Origin: Rosistilla ulvae
Lineage (GTDB): Bacteria; Planctomycetota; Planctomycetia; Pirellulales; Pirellulaceae
Direction: 5' to 3'
DNA length: 64,000 nt
Assembly: GCF_007741475.1 (NCBI RefSeq)
Contig: NZ_CP036261.1
Location: 5,705,798 to 5,769,797, forward strand
Positions 39,601 through 48,202 of this stretch are shown in pieces (the stretch's first letter is position 1; each line of letters begins with the position of its first letter). The position numbers and the translations under genes are program-made. Below the pieces are notes generated by a model. The model was not told the DNA's origin, searched no databases, and saw only the letters and a program-made list of their open reading frames with translations.

Positions 39601-40546
39601 TCAGCGGCAGTGCGGCAGCTTTGTCGCGCAGTTCGCGACGCTGGCGTTTCACCTCTTCGAGCTTCCCTTTTCGCTCTTCGACCTGTGCTTCGATATGCAC
39701 CAACTGCATCGGAGCGTCTTCGGGGAGATCGAGTCCGCGTTCGGTCCGTTCGATCTGATCGCGCAGTTCCTGGCGTTTGACCCAGGTTTCCCGCGCTGTC
39801 GAACCGACTTCGGTAACCCGAGCGTCGTGTTCCCATTGTCCAAGCTTGACCCGCAGATGTTCGATCTCTTGGATCTGCGTGCGGCGTTGGGTGGCCAGTT
39901 CCGCCCAGCGTCGACCGCGGCGGGTGAGTTGATCGACCTCGTCGCGAAGTCGGTCGCGTCGGCTGATCAGTTCGGCCAATTGGTGTCCGTTGCGATTGGA
40001 CGATTCGCTGCCGAGGACCTGCGAACGGGCATCGCGCAATTGACGCGTGACGTCGACCAACGAAACGCGGTCCAGACCGCTGGACAGTTTATAGAGTTCG
40101 TCGGCAGCGGATGTGTCGTCGAGCGTGCCGAGTTCCTGCAATTCGCGGAGCCCGATCGCAAAGACGTTTTTGAAGATCGGTTCGTCGATCTGTCCCAGCA
40201 GCATCTTCAATCGATGCTCTCCCTGGACCAGCCCGTCGGTTCCGGTCACGGTCAGACTGCCGTTGCCATCGGCGTCGGTCAATTGGGCCCGCCGTCGCAA
40301 TTCGTACCCACCGCCAGGACCGGTGACGCGCAGCGCCCCACCGGGCGAACCACCGTAGACCGGTGGCAGGTAACGCTCGCGGCGTTCGGTAGTAAAGCCG
40401 TACAGCATCGCGCGCAGGAACTGCATCAGCGTTGTCTTGCCAGCCTCGTTGGGACCGTAGAACAACGTCATGCCATCGGGCAGACTGTCGACGCTTAAAC
40501 CCGTCCAGACGCCAAAACCATCTATTTGTAAATCTTTAATTTTCAC
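36671..40546 (-). CDS. YhaN-like SMC/SbcC-type AAA ATPase with acidic C-terminal tail
   Basis: A 1291-residue ATPase of the YhaN/SbcC-like type. Walker A (FYGPNEAGKTTLMQF) lies at the N-terminus and Walker B (PLVLDDVLVNFDRRRA) near residue 1030. Long coiled coils lie between them. Two membrane-like segments sit in the middle of the coil (about 495-515 and 535-555), a YhaN trait. After the head domain (about 1095) comes a tail of about 150 residues very rich in Glu, Val and Pro, then a Trp-containing end. It is followed 49 bp later by the metallophosphoesterase gene's end on the same strand, so the two form an SbcD/SbcC-like operon. Role in DNA end handling is inferred. Confidence 0.9.
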   Translation of the reverse strand: MKIKDLQIDGFGVWTGLSVDSLPDGMTLFYGPNEAGKTTLMQFLRAMLYGFTTERRERYLPPVYGGSPGGALRVTGPGGGYELRRRAQLTDADGNGSLTVTGTDGLVQGEHRLKMLLGQIDEPIFKNVFAIGLRELQELGTLDDTSAADELYKLSSGLDRVSLVDVTRQLRDARSQVLGSESSNRNGHQLAELISRRDRLRDEVDQLTRRGRRWAELATQRRTQIQEIEHLRVKLGQWEHDARVTEVGSTARETWVKRQELRDQIERTERGLDLPEDAPMQLVHIEAQVEERKGKLEEVKRQRRELRDKAAALPLSQRLLALQSRIEAASQQATWIEALRDQIAKLDKQVEKAEQQLDADAHRLGLTDEERKSLIEGSKSEMPDLSRATLATLGGPARTVKEFLFQAKQARDESLKDRQEIQVQEKQLREKIGHLQSDDLHESIKLQGAVIARFRKAIQTEEHLDKLRRHYKELENEAINLTTAEALPVDRSIFMAAPFLFGGVGLIYGLVKTTGIWNVAERDPTFGMFSMLIGMACLAMWYMGRQLFDRGTSSDLHDTERQIEVVRKQIRETEREHEEIQKDLPAGAGPLESRLREALAELQAQEDALPLYHANQALVQRYKAARKRAEEAVEGLKRARADWKRTLLKLGLSESLSPKSIREMSDGYETLQASRRRVDELRDEKAERKRELAALGKRVESLYREALGEEEPESALASATQQDLKDPIQAVKDFINDEDEAEDYRPSRRGNDSRRQTDSGRSNEPRVSRRIPTDPLEQLNQMIQELERQQHWIKKRRELKEHDAQFRKASASHARAIERYEQNRRSLWAQCGVATQEQFYALVDRKTSLLEMRQNLEATQTKLDSLIGKKIDSGEVIRVLEETKAEDLDRRWESLNQKIEQTKERIGGLQTRQGELTAEMKQLTEDRRLTEAQLELGCIELQIRKCIEQWQTLGMTSKLLDEVCATFEKERQPETLREASSFLKQLTDGKYLRIWTPLGTNRLNVDNRDGKALPIEVLSRGTREAVFIALRLALAAAYARRGVMLPLVLDDVLVNFDRRRAVHAVRTLQHFAELGHQVMMFTCHEHIVEIFHEVAAEVRLLPPQGTPGVATVLLPEPPEEIVEEVVEEIVEEEPEEEPVAEVAEVVEETVEEETWEEPEVEEVAEEEVAEEEPIEEEIVEEVIEEIVSETPEPEPEIIDEIEEEVEEFYEEPEPVIVTKVERHRRRPTPVIEDDLEPVDLNWVWFDTDPLPQDDDESDEEHSGPRNAWEHEDAWWAGKPAGVGQADDEDLR

Positions 40547-40595
40547 CGGTAGACCTCCCTGTGACCGGTGGCGCGATCATTTCGCCATGATGAAA

Positions 40596-41855
40596 CTATC
40601 GATACTCTTTGCCGTCACCAACCGTCGCGAGCCGCGGTTTGCCGCCACGCAGCAATTCCACCCCCAACAGCGTCGCGTGGTCCAAAGTCGCTGCGCGGCT
40701 GGCAGGATCTGCCTCGACCAACGCGGCTTCCATAGCGGGTGCCAATCCCGGATGTTCTTCGGTCAATGACGCCAATTGTAGGTCGCGCCCGCCTGTTTTA
40801 CGGTGAGTTCCTGCAGCTCGCAGGAAGTCACCTAAGATCGTATCCTCTTCGAGCCACGATTGGGGAAACTGTGGCGGAGCTATCACGTCCAGTTTCACCG
40901 ACCAAGCTGCCGGGCTGCCGTGTCCGAATTCGCGACGCAACCACGACAGCAGTTCTGTCGGGTCGCCGGCGCCCATCGGCGAATCGGCTCCCAAGTGAAT
41001 TTCCCAGCCGACCAACAAATGCCGGTCGCCATGTTCGTGCTGCAAGCGAGCGATCCGTTGCGACAGCAGGCTTCGCAAATCGCTAGCGGTCCCTAGGTCC
41101 GCCCCGCCGAGTTCGACGTTCACGTAACGGAAGCTGTCCGATTCGATGAAGTGAACGCGGCTGCTGCCATCGGCATCGATGTCGACCAAGTGGAACCCGT
41201 GGGCTCCGGTTTCGCTGAGGCTGCGTCCTTGCGGCGAACCACAATAGCTTGCACCGACGCCCGCGGCACCGTCCAAAGTGCGGCGTTGATGTTCGCCACC
41301 GAGAGCCCAGTAATCGAAGCGGCCTTCGGCCAATGCGGTTGCGTCGCTGGTGCCGTAGCCCAACGCGATCGTGAACTCTTCGACCGGATCGTGCCGGAAA
41401 CTAGGGACGTGCAGACCACTGCGTCCGTCGTTGCTGCGACCGACGACGACGGCAATCGTATCGCCGGCGCGACGCACGTACGCTTGTTCGGATCGATCCC
41501 TGGGGAAGACAGTCACGTTTGGGGGCAGAGCCAATCCGTCGCCTAGCTTGGCGAGATCGTCGACTTGCCCTGTCGTCCAGAAGACCTGAATGTTCTGTTG
41601 ATGCAGCTGTTCAAACTGTTCGACCAGCATCGCCATCCCACGGGGACCGGCGGTAATCGGATGGAACAGGTCGCCCGAGAGCAACACAAAGTCGACGTTT
41701 TCGAGAACCGCGGTTTCGAAGACCGTCGCGGCCGCCTTCCATGCCGCACCCGCCATCGCTTCGCGCAAGTGCTGTGGGACTTCGTCTAGGTCGCCCAAAG
41801 GACGTTCCAGATGAAAGTCGCTGGCATGTATAAATCGAAAGGATTCGCCAGTCAT
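40596..41855 (-). CDS. SbcD/YhaO-like metallophosphoesterase with altered active-site motifs
   Basis: A 419-residue partner of the downstream YhaN-like ATPase. The fold is that of Mre11/SbcD phosphoesterases. Motif I is present (HASDFHLE, Asp-x-His) and so is motif II (LLSGDLF). The usual GNHD motif reads GQVDD, losing Asn and His. The usual GHxH motif reads GGEHQ, keeping only the second His. Several metal ligands are therefore missing or moved, and the nuclease may be weak or inactive. The start is an ATG at 41855. Its gene lies 49 bp before the ATPase gene, consistent with a stable two-subunit complex. Confidence 0.88.
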   Translation of the reverse strand: MTGESFRFIHASDFHLERPLGDLDEVPQHLREAMAGAAWKAAATVFETAVLENVDFVLLSGDLFHPITAGPRGMAMLVEQFEQLHQQNIQVFWTTGQVDDLAKLGDGLALPPNVTVFPRDRSEQAYVRRAGDTIAVVVGRSNDGRSGLHVPSFRHDPVEEFTIALGYGTSDATALAEGRFDYWALGGEHQRRTLDGAAGVGASYCGSPQGRSLSETGAHGFHLVDIDADGSSRVHFIESDSFRYVNVELGGADLGTASDLRSLLSQRIARLQHEHGDRHLLVGWEIHLGADSPMGAGDPTELLSWLRREFGHGSPAAWSVKLDVIAPPQFPQSWLEEDTILGDFLRAAGTHRKTGGRDLQLASLTEEHPGLAPAMEAALVEADPASRAATLDHATLLGVELLRGGKPRLATVGDGKEYR

Positions 41856-42334
41856 CGTTCCCTCCTGGCCCGATCGGTTTTCAAATCTACCACGTCTGCC
41901 ACAGCCGTGCGGCGCGCTCTGTCGGTATTATCAGTCGCAGAGTTTAACGAAAATTTGGATTCTTTACCAAGATCTGTTTGGGGACATAACGGAAATCGAG
42001 GGAAGAAAAATCGTGCGTTGATTGCTAGCTTTTGCGGCGATCTCCCCGCTTAAGGGGGCATGGCCGGCCGCCCCGACGATGACAAGTGGATAAGTATTTG
42101 GCGAATAAACGGCGAACCGTTCCCCTCTGCGGGTGGGGCTGGCCGAGAGGCCGATTGTTGCGAAAGCCCGCGAATCGTTGGTGCTGGCCTGTCCAAACGG
42201 ACACGCTCAGGTGGTCTGGTGCCCCGTCTAGGGTTGTTGCTGGCTTTTTTAAAAGAACTAAACTCGGCCACCCCGCGGGAGGTCGAATGCTATCTGCCTC
42301 GCTCCCCTGGCAACACTACACCTTCTATTTATAG
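41856..42334. other. Intergenic region between divergent genes
   Basis: A 479-bp gap that must contain promoters for the phosphoesterase gene (minus) and the Na/Pi symporter gene (plus). I see no supported gene, RNA, riboswitch or clear operator. Its left part is locally A/T-richer than its surroundings. Confidence 0.35.
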
Positions 42335-43498
42335 ATGCGAGATCGCATGGACATTGCAGTACCGGAAGAAGCTTCCGAAGCGGCGTCGAATCAGAGCGCT
42401 TGGCGTCAGTGGCTGATGGTCGCCGGACTTGTCTATGTGCTGATCTGCGCTGTTGGTTTGATCGGGTCGGGGTTCAAGACCGCGACGGGCAGCCAAGCGA
42501 AAGAGATGTTCGAATTCGCCACCAATCCGTTTGCAGGCCTTGTGGTCGGAACCGTCGCCACCGCGTTGATCCAATCCTCCTCGACGGTGACCTCGATCAT
42601 CGTAGGCTTGGTTGCCGGTGGCCTGCCCGTGTCGGTCGCCGTGCCGATGGTGATGGGAGCGAACATTGGAACATCGATCACCAACACGATCGTTTCGCTT
42701 GGGCATGTCCGCGAGAAGAAGGAATTTGCCCGCGCGTTTTCGGCGGCGACGGTGCATGATTTCTTCAATCTATTGTCGGTGGTGATCTTCCTGCCGTTGG
42801 AGATGGCTACCGGGTTCCTGGAAAAGATCGGCAGCGCATTGGCGGGCATCTTTGTCGTTGGCGATGCCTCGATGGGAGGCCTGAATTTCGTCAAAGCTGC
42901 GACGGCGCCGGTCGTTAACTTCTTCAAACAGAGCGTGGAAGGGATGGGGACGACCGGCGGCGGGATCGCCCTGATTCTGGCCGGGATCGTGCTGATCTTT
43001 CTTTCGATTCATTACGTCGGCAAGCTGTTGAAGACGTTGATGGTTGGCAAAGCCAAGGAATTGATGCATGCGGCGATCGGCAAGGGGCCCGTTTCGGGAA
43101 TCTTCTCCGGCACGCTGGTGACCGTTCTTGTGCAGTCCTCCTCGACGACGACTTCGTTGATGGTGCCCCTAGCAGGGTCGGGCGCCTTTGGGCTGAAACA
43201 GATCTATCCGTTTACGCTGGGGGCAAACATTGGAACGTGCATCACTGCGCTGTTGGCCGCGACGGCGGTCGATGGGAATGCGGCGGCGGCGCTTCAGATC
43301 GCCTTCATCCACTTGACCTACAACGTCCTGGGCGTGCTGTTCATCTATGGGGTGCCGATGCTGCGGTATCTACCGGTCAAGGCGGCAGAGTGGCTTGGCG
43401 AAACGGCGTCGGAGAACAAGTTGGTCGCGTTGGCCTACATCTTGAGCGTTTTCTTTGTCATCCCCGGCATGTGCTTGGGTGTCACCAGCATGTTGTAG
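42335..43498 (+). CDS. Na/Pi cotransporter family protein
   Basis: A 387-residue membrane transporter with two inverted halves, each carrying the QSSS motif: ALIQSSSTVTSIIVG and VLVQSSSTTTSLMVP. Each is followed by GANIGT, which together mark the NptA/SLC34 Na/phosphate symporter family. About eight hydrophobic segments are visible. No PhoU-like domain is fused at the C-terminus, so it is the short form. ATG 42335 is used, but ATG 42347 (four codons later) is equally possible because neither has a strong ribosome-binding site. It would import phosphate with sodium. Confidence 0.93.
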   Translation: MRDRMDIAVPEEASEAASNQSAWRQWLMVAGLVYVLICAVGLIGSGFKTATGSQAKEMFEFATNPFAGLVVGTVATALIQSSSTVTSIIVGLVAGGLPVSVAVPMVMGANIGTSITNTIVSLGHVREKKEFARAFSAATVHDFFNLLSVVIFLPLEMATGFLEKIGSALAGIFVVGDASMGGLNFVKAATAPVVNFFKQSVEGMGTTGGGIALILAGIVLIFLSIHYVGKLLKTLMVGKAKELMHAAIGKGPVSGIFSGTLVTVLVQSSSTTTSLMVPLAGSGAFGLKQIYPFTLGANIGTCITALLAATAVDGNAAAALQIAFIHLTYNVLGVLFIYGVPMLRYLPVKAAEWLGETASENKLVALAYILSVFFVIPGMCLGVTSML

Positions 43499-43594
43499 CG
43501 CGTGGCAATGGCCGGGAGTGGCCTGCCTTAATCCGCGGTCGCCGATGCGCCGCGATCGATTTCACCAACCCACATTTCTGAAGGGAGTTTATAA

Positions 43595-43819
43595 ATGTCG
43601 GACCTGCCTCGGATGTCGATCAAGAGTCTTCGCAACCTGATCGCGGAAACCGAAACAACGCTACATGAATTAAACACCGAGCTGCAGCGTCGCGAGGAAG
43701 CCGCTCAGGATTCGGAGATCGAACATCTCGAAGACCACATGAAACATGCGGAGCTTTCGCTGCAGTCGATTCGCGACTTCTTTGTGATCTTGATCAATGA
43801 GTACCGCTCGCGACACTAG
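43595..43819 (+). CDS. Small coiled-coil hypothetical protein
   Basis: A 74-residue protein, mostly one long amphipathic helix with heptad-like Leu spacing (LRNLIAETETTLHELNTEL) and then a second helix. It has a good GAAGGGAG ribosome-binding site about 8 nt before the ATG. It starts 96 bp after the Na/Pi symporter gene on the same strand and might be co-transcribed. I do not recognise a family; it may be a small adaptor or regulatory protein. Confidence 0.75.
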   Translation: MSDLPRMSIKSLRNLIAETETTLHELNTELQRREEAAQDSEIEHLEDHMKHAELSLQSIRDFFVILINEYRSRH

Positions 43820-43850
43820 CGGTTTGTCAAACTTTGATTTTAGGACTGTT

Positions 43851-43918
43851 GGTAGTGGACGAGGTTACTAGGTCCCAATAATCTTTGGCGCGAAAGGACT
43901 CGTGCCCTCGTCCACCAC
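43851..43918. repeat. Inverted repeat in a convergent gene spacer
   Basis: GTAGTGGACGAGG (43852-43864) and CCTCGTCCACCAC (43906-43918) pair at 12 of 13 positions across a 41-nt loop. A third fragment, AGTGGACGA, follows at about 43931. AGCGTCCC-type units then appear three times between about 43955 and 43981. The element lies between the ends of two convergent genes and could act as a terminator or be a degraded mobile repeat. Confidence 0.5.
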
Positions 43919-44002
43919 GCTAAAGTCAAAAGTGGACGAAGCACTAGTGGTTGAGCGTCCCTGAGCGTCCCGAAGCGTCCCTGTGGTGTAGGACGCCGTG
44001 CT

Positions 44003-44569
44003 TTAGAAAACGCCGGCGCCAAAGCTGTCGTCGTTGTCTTTCCCGCCTCGCGGTGAGCTGGCTTCCCCGCTGGGACGTTGGTGGAAATGAGGCGCCGGAG
44101 GCGGAAGCTTGGCTGGCACTTCGGAGGCTTGGGGGGCAGCGGCCGCGGCGACATCTTCGTTGTCAAAATCGTCGTCGTAACGAGATCGGTAACCGGGCTG
44201 TTGGGCGCGTTGCAGTTCCAATTCGAACTCTTCGATCACGTGCCGTTGGATCTGTTCGCGGCATTCCGAATTGATCGGATGGGCGACGTCGGCGTACAGT
44301 TTCTGAGGCCCGTCGTTGTCGCCATTGCCACCACGCTGTTTGGTTCCGCATTGATTGCAGAACGGGGCTCGCAGGTAATTCTTGTGGCCACATCGGTTGC
44401 AGTGACCTGTCAGTTTACGGCTGGGCATCGCGACAAATGGCCCGTTGGTGCCGTCGATGATTTTCAAATCGCGGATGACAAAACAGGAATCGAAGGTGAT
44501 CGAGCAAAACGCCCGCAATCGATCCTCTGAGTTTTCCATCAGCTTGACGCGTACTTCGGTGATATCCAC
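44003..44569 (-). CDS. spoVG: SpoVG family protein with inserted zinc ribbon
   Basis: A 188-residue protein. The SpoVG core is split in two. The first half ([11 protein letters not shown] to FVAMPSRKL) is followed by an insert with four Cys, CNRCG and CNQCG about 15 residues apart, which is a zinc ribbon. The core then resumes with [16 protein letters not shown]. An Ala/Pro-rich tail of about 60 residues ends the protein. In Bacillus and Listeria SpoVG binds nucleic acid and acts as a regulator; the ribbon probably adds nucleic-acid contact here. It lies 33 bp after ispE, echoing the ispE-spoVG neighbourhood of Firmicutes. Confidence 0.9.
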   Translation of the reverse strand: MDITEVRVKLMENSEDRLRAFCSITFDSCFVIRDLKIIDGTNGPFVAMPSRKLTGHCNRCGHKNYLRAPFCNQCGTKQRGGNGDNDGPQKLYADVAHPINSECREQIQRHVIEEFELELQRAQQPGYRSRYDDDFDNEDVAAAAAPQASEVPAKLPPPAPHFHQRPSGEASSPRGGKDNDDSFGAGVF

Positions 44570-44602
44570 TGTCCGACCCTCCCTAACCGAGTGCTGTTAA
44601 AA

Positions 44603-45565
44603 TTATCCCAAATCCCGCGTGGGGCTGGCAATGCAAACCGAATGCGCTGCAAAAGCGCTGCCGATGCCGGCGGCTTGTAGGTTGTGAGCGATTCTCGATG
44701 CGACCGCCGCGTTGGGGCAGACGCCAAAACATGCTGATCCGCTGCCGGTCACCTGATATCCCAAGACGGGCGTTCGAGCGATCGCCGAAAGAACGCGGTC
44801 GATCCACTCGCTGGTCGCGCGAGCGGGCTCCGACAACCGATTCAATAACTGGGATGCGATCTGAGTGCCACGTCCCCCGACGAGCGCGGCGAGCATCGCT
44901 GCAGCGGAGCTGGGGCGCGAGGGAACTTGGCAGCGGCGATAGACCTCCGCCGTCGAAACGCTTTCCGGCGGATGGACGACGACAAAGTGCAGCTTGCCGC
45001 CGATCGAAACCGGATCGATCTGTTCGCCACGTCCTGTCGCGATCGCCGCGGACATCGACCCCTGCGGCGAACCAAAGAAGAACGGAATGTCGCTCCCTAG
45101 TTCTCCCGCAAGCTGCAACAGGCGTTGGTCATGCTGGTCGATCTGGCACAACTGAGCGGCGGCTCGCAAGGCGCCGGCTGCATCGCTGCTGGCGCCGCCC
45201 ATCCCCGCTCCCGCCGGGATCGTCTTGGCGATCGTCGCGCGAAAACCGTCGGCGATGGAAAACCGTTGGCGGAATTGTTCCAGAGCTCGGGTCACGAGAT
45301 TGTCTTGCGAGCGAGGGAGCGTGGCGACGGCCTGTGAACCTCGATAGCGCTCGACGACGGCCGCTTGATGTGGCAGCCAACCGCATTCGACGCGTACATC
45401 ATCGGTATCGGAAAGGGCTACACGAATGCGATCGAAGCGATTGATCGCGACCATCACCGTTTCGAGTTCATGAAAACCGTCGGCGCGACGGTCCAGCAGC
45501 TCAAGAAACAGGTTCAGCTTGGCGGGGGTATTGATCTCAACCGCTGGGGGTTGGTTCGCATGCAT
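44603..45565 (-). CDS. ispE: 4-diphosphocytidyl-2-C-methyl-D-erythritol kinase IspE
   Basis: A 320-residue GHMP kinase. The N-terminal KLNLFLELLDRRADGFHEL is the IspE start motif. The ATP-binding loop PAGAGMGGASSDAAGAL and the C-terminal TGSGSACFGV motif are complete. It phosphorylates CDP-methylerythritol in the MEP route to isoprenoid precursors. The length is slightly above average owing to a longer middle section. It forms a likely operon with spoVG, 33 bp downstream. The ATG at 45565 is the natural start. Confidence 0.95.
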   Translation of the reverse strand: MHANQPPAVEINTPAKLNLFLELLDRRADGFHELETVMVAINRFDRIRVALSDTDDVRVECGWLPHQAAVVERYRGSQAVATLPRSQDNLVTRALEQFRQRFSIADGFRATIAKTIPAGAGMGGASSDAAGALRAAAQLCQIDQHDQRLLQLAGELGSDIPFFFGSPQGSMSAAIATGRGEQIDPVSIGGKLHFVVVHPPESVSTAEVYRRCQVPSRPSSAAAMLAALVGGRGTQIASQLLNRLSEPARATSEWIDRVLSAIARTPVLGYQVTGSGSACFGVCPNAAVASRIAHNLQAAGIGSAFAAHSVCIASPTRDLG

Positions 45566-45872
45566 GTCAAGTTGCTACCTAGCGTCAATGATGTTCATGC
45601 CACCGACATAACGATGGGGCTGCGGACAAGGTGTTCGGTTGCAAGCCCGAGATCTGTTACCAACGCGCGACCAAATAAGGAGAATACAAGCTGGAGTTAT
45701 CCGCGCGTTGCCAGCAAACCTAAGAACGGATTGTACGCCGATCCAAGGGGGGGTCAAGAAAACAAATGGCAGCTTAAAGTGAGTTAATCGCACTTTATCG
45801 GGGGGCAGCACTGCCCAGTGCCCCTAAGTTGCCAGGTTTGTTGTGGGAACTCCCGCTTGCCTGCTGCGGCGT
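45566..45872. other. Intergenic region with a short palindrome
   Basis: This 307-bp gap lies upstream of ispE, so it should hold its promoter. It contains the 14-nt inverted repeat GCACTG-CC-CAGTGC (45808-45821), flanked by G and C runs that could extend the stem. This sits 52-65 nt past the EamA transporter gene's end and may terminate it. No gene is supported. Confidence 0.4.
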
Positions 45873-46916
45873 TCAATGGGGGCCGCCCCTGCGTTGTGGC
45901 CACAGCGCCAACGCGTTGGCGGCTAGGACCAAGGCCCCCCCGATTACCAGGGGCGTGCTGAACGTTTCGTTAGCGTAGGCGACGGTGCAGCAGAGGCTGA
46001 GCGTTGCGGGAAGCGTCATCGCCCACAACGATGCAAAGACGGGCTCAAGGGTGTAGATCACGGCCGCCTGCCCCGCCGAAATCATCGGTTGGTACTTGTT
46101 CATCCAAGCGAAAGCGATCAGCGACGGGATCGAGCAGAGCAGGATCAACATTAAATAGAAGGAGGGTTTGACGGCCAGCGACGTCCAACCGCCAACGGCT
46201 GATTCGGGGACGTGGAATTGCAGCCAAGCGAATGTGCAAAAGGCGAGCAGTGCCGTGGTGGCAAACATACTGGGGGTAAAGGCGATCGAGTGGTAGCGTT
46301 TGCCCAGTTGATCCAACAGCAGGATCTGGCCGCTGAAAAAGAAGACTGAAAGCAGGGTCAACCAGTCGCCGGTGGTCCAGGTCTGCCGCATGTCGGCGGC
46401 GAAACCGATTCGCCCGTCGCGCAATTGGATCACTTCCGCCAGGACGGCTACCCCGAACAGGGCCAACATCGCTCCGGCGATCACCGTCGGCCGCGGCATC
46501 CGCCGCTGGGCGATCGCCGAAATGATCGGGGTCACCACGACCACCAGGCTGGTAAGGAAACCGCTGCGCGAGGCGGGGATCGTCCCCAGGCCGATGACTT
46601 GCAAGATCAGCCCCATCACAAACATCGCCCCGATCGCGGCGCCGGCCAGGAGATGCGGCATCTGCACCTGGCGAAGCGTGCGGTGGAAGAAGAGCAAATA
46701 GAGAAGCATCGCGGCGGTAAACCGGATTCCGATCATCCAGGCTGCCGCAGAGGATCGCAGCATCGGCGATGCGGTCAGCTGTGTTACCGAGAAGTGCTCA
46801 TCGACCTGCATGTTCAAGCACTTCATCATCGGAAACGAAAGTCCCCACATGCTGTTGACCAGCACCAGTGCGACGATGGCACGTCGACGATCGCTCGGTT
46901 GGACGGGGGCTAGCAT
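45873..46916 (-). CDS. EamA/DMT-superfamily transporter
   Basis: A 347-residue inner-membrane protein with about ten hydrophobic helices in two homologous halves (EamA repeats). The first half begins ALVLVNSMWGLSFPMMK, the characteristic start of drug/metabolite transporters. The second half includes IPSLIAFAWMNKYQPMISA and a late conserved Pro/Glu helix (YTLEPVFASLWA). The ATG at 46916 is chosen because the first membrane helix starts about 13 residues later; the longer frame adds unrelated sequence. It probably exports a small metabolite, which cannot be identified here. Confidence 0.88.
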   Translation of the reverse strand: MLAPVQPSDRRRAIVALVLVNSMWGLSFPMMKCLNMQVDEHFSVTQLTASPMLRSSAAAWMIGIRFTAAMLLYLLFFHRTLRQVQMPHLLAGAAIGAMFVMGLILQVIGLGTIPASRSGFLTSLVVVVTPIISAIAQRRMPRPTVIAGAMLALFGVAVLAEVIQLRDGRIGFAADMRQTWTTGDWLTLLSVFFFSGQILLLDQLGKRYHSIAFTPSMFATTALLAFCTFAWLQFHVPESAVGGWTSLAVKPSFYLMLILLCSIPSLIAFAWMNKYQPMISAGQAAVIYTLEPVFASLWAMTLPATLSLCCTVAYANETFSTPLVIGGALVLAANALALWPQRRGGPH

Positions 46917-47191
46917 CGCGGGGACCCAAGAGGCCGGTAGGCAGGGGATGGCAAAAGTTCCGATCTTAACGATTGCCGAATTGTTTCCCAGCCGACTTGC
47001 CTGCAGAACCGACAGGTTCCTCACCTTGCGGGCCTCTCTGAATTGTTCCGACAAAACAATCCGATAATAGAGCGTACGGTGGCTGCACGAACTTTGAGGC
47101 GCAGCGGAGAGGTCAGTCGACCAGGCTCATCGCCGTCCAGACGCATCGGTTCACCGCCCGTGGGCAACGGATTGTTTCGAAGGGGAAGACG

Positions 47192-48202
47192 TTGGAAAAA
47201 TCGAAGTTCGAAACCAGTTTGCGACGCTGTGCTGTCTTATTGATGAGCCTGTCGACCAAGGCGGCCACGATCGTGATGTCGCGTCTGACGACAGCACAGG
47301 TCGAAGCGATCAGTCTAGAGATCGCGCGGATGGAATCGGTCGGCGGGACCGAGCAAGAGGAGGTGATGCATGAGTTTATGGGAACCAAGACCAGCGCGCT
47401 GAATGTCAGCTGCGGCGGCTTGAATCTCGCCAAGGAACTAATTCGCCAATCGATGGGGAACGACGCCGATCCGGTAATCCAACGGATCGAACAATCGATC
47501 GAACAGAAACCGTTCGCCTTTGTCCGCCGGATCGAACCGCGAAATCTGATCCAGTTTGTTCAAGACGAACATCCGCAGACGATCGCGCTGATCCTGAGCC
47601 ATCTGCCCGAAGGCTATTGCGCCGAAGTCTTGTCGGGGCTGGATCCCGAAAAGCAGTTGGAGGTGATCCAACGGATCGCTGTCGTGGGAAGCGCCGACAC
47701 GTTGGCGATGGCCGATCTGGAACGCGGCCTGGAGATGCGATTGGCTAGTTTGGTCAACGGAACCAATCTACATGTCGGCGGCGTCGAACACGTGGCAGGA
47801 ATCTTGAACGTCTCCGAACGCTCGGTCGAACGGACGATCATGGAAGCGCTGGCCGAAGATGAGCCGGAACTTGTCGACGAGATCCGGCACCTGATGTTCG
47901 TCTTCGAAGATATCGCCAAGATGGGCGACAAGGACATCCAGTCGCTGTTAAAGAATGTCGAAGCGAGCAAGTGGGCTTGCGCGTTGAAGGGTTGCAGCGA
48001 GCCGTTGGTCAACAAGGTGATGAAGAACATGAGTTCCCGCGCGGCAGACAACCTCCGCGAAGAGATGGGCTTCCTGGGCGCCGTCCGCTTGTCCGATGTC
48101 GAAGCGGCGCAGCAAGGGATCGTCGATATGGTCCGCACGCTCGAAGACGCCGGCGAGATCTCGCGACCGACCGGCGAAGAAGAGGAGGAGTTTGTCAGCT
48201 AG
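47192..48202 (+). CDS. fliG: Flagellar motor switch protein FliG
   Basis: A 336-residue protein of normal FliG length. The middle-domain signature EHPQTIALILSHLP is present, as is the C-terminal torque helix region (MFVFEDIAKMGDKDIQSLL, then ALKGCSEPLVNKVMKNMSSR). The start is a TTG at 47192, with AGGGGA about 6 nt upstream; there is no ATG that keeps the full N-terminal domain. FliG forms the rotor ring that couples MotA to flagellar turning. No other flagellar gene lies nearby, so it is an isolated member of the regulon. It converges with and overlaps the next gene by 4 nt. Confidence 0.95.
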   Translation: MEKSKFETSLRRCAVLLMSLSTKAATIVMSRLTTAQVEAISLEIARMESVGGTEQEEVMHEFMGTKTSALNVSCGGLNLAKELIRQSMGNDADPVIQRIEQSIEQKPFAFVRRIEPRNLIQFVQDEHPQTIALILSHLPEGYCAEVLSGLDPEKQLEVIQRIAVVGSADTLAMADLERGLEMRLASLVNGTNLHVGGVEHVAGILNVSERSVERTIMEALAEDEPELVDEIRHLMFVFEDIAKMGDKDIQSLLKNVEASKWACALKGCSEPLVNKVMKNMSSRAADNLREEMGFLGAVRLSDVEAAQQGIVDMVRTLEDAGEISRPTGEEEEEFVS

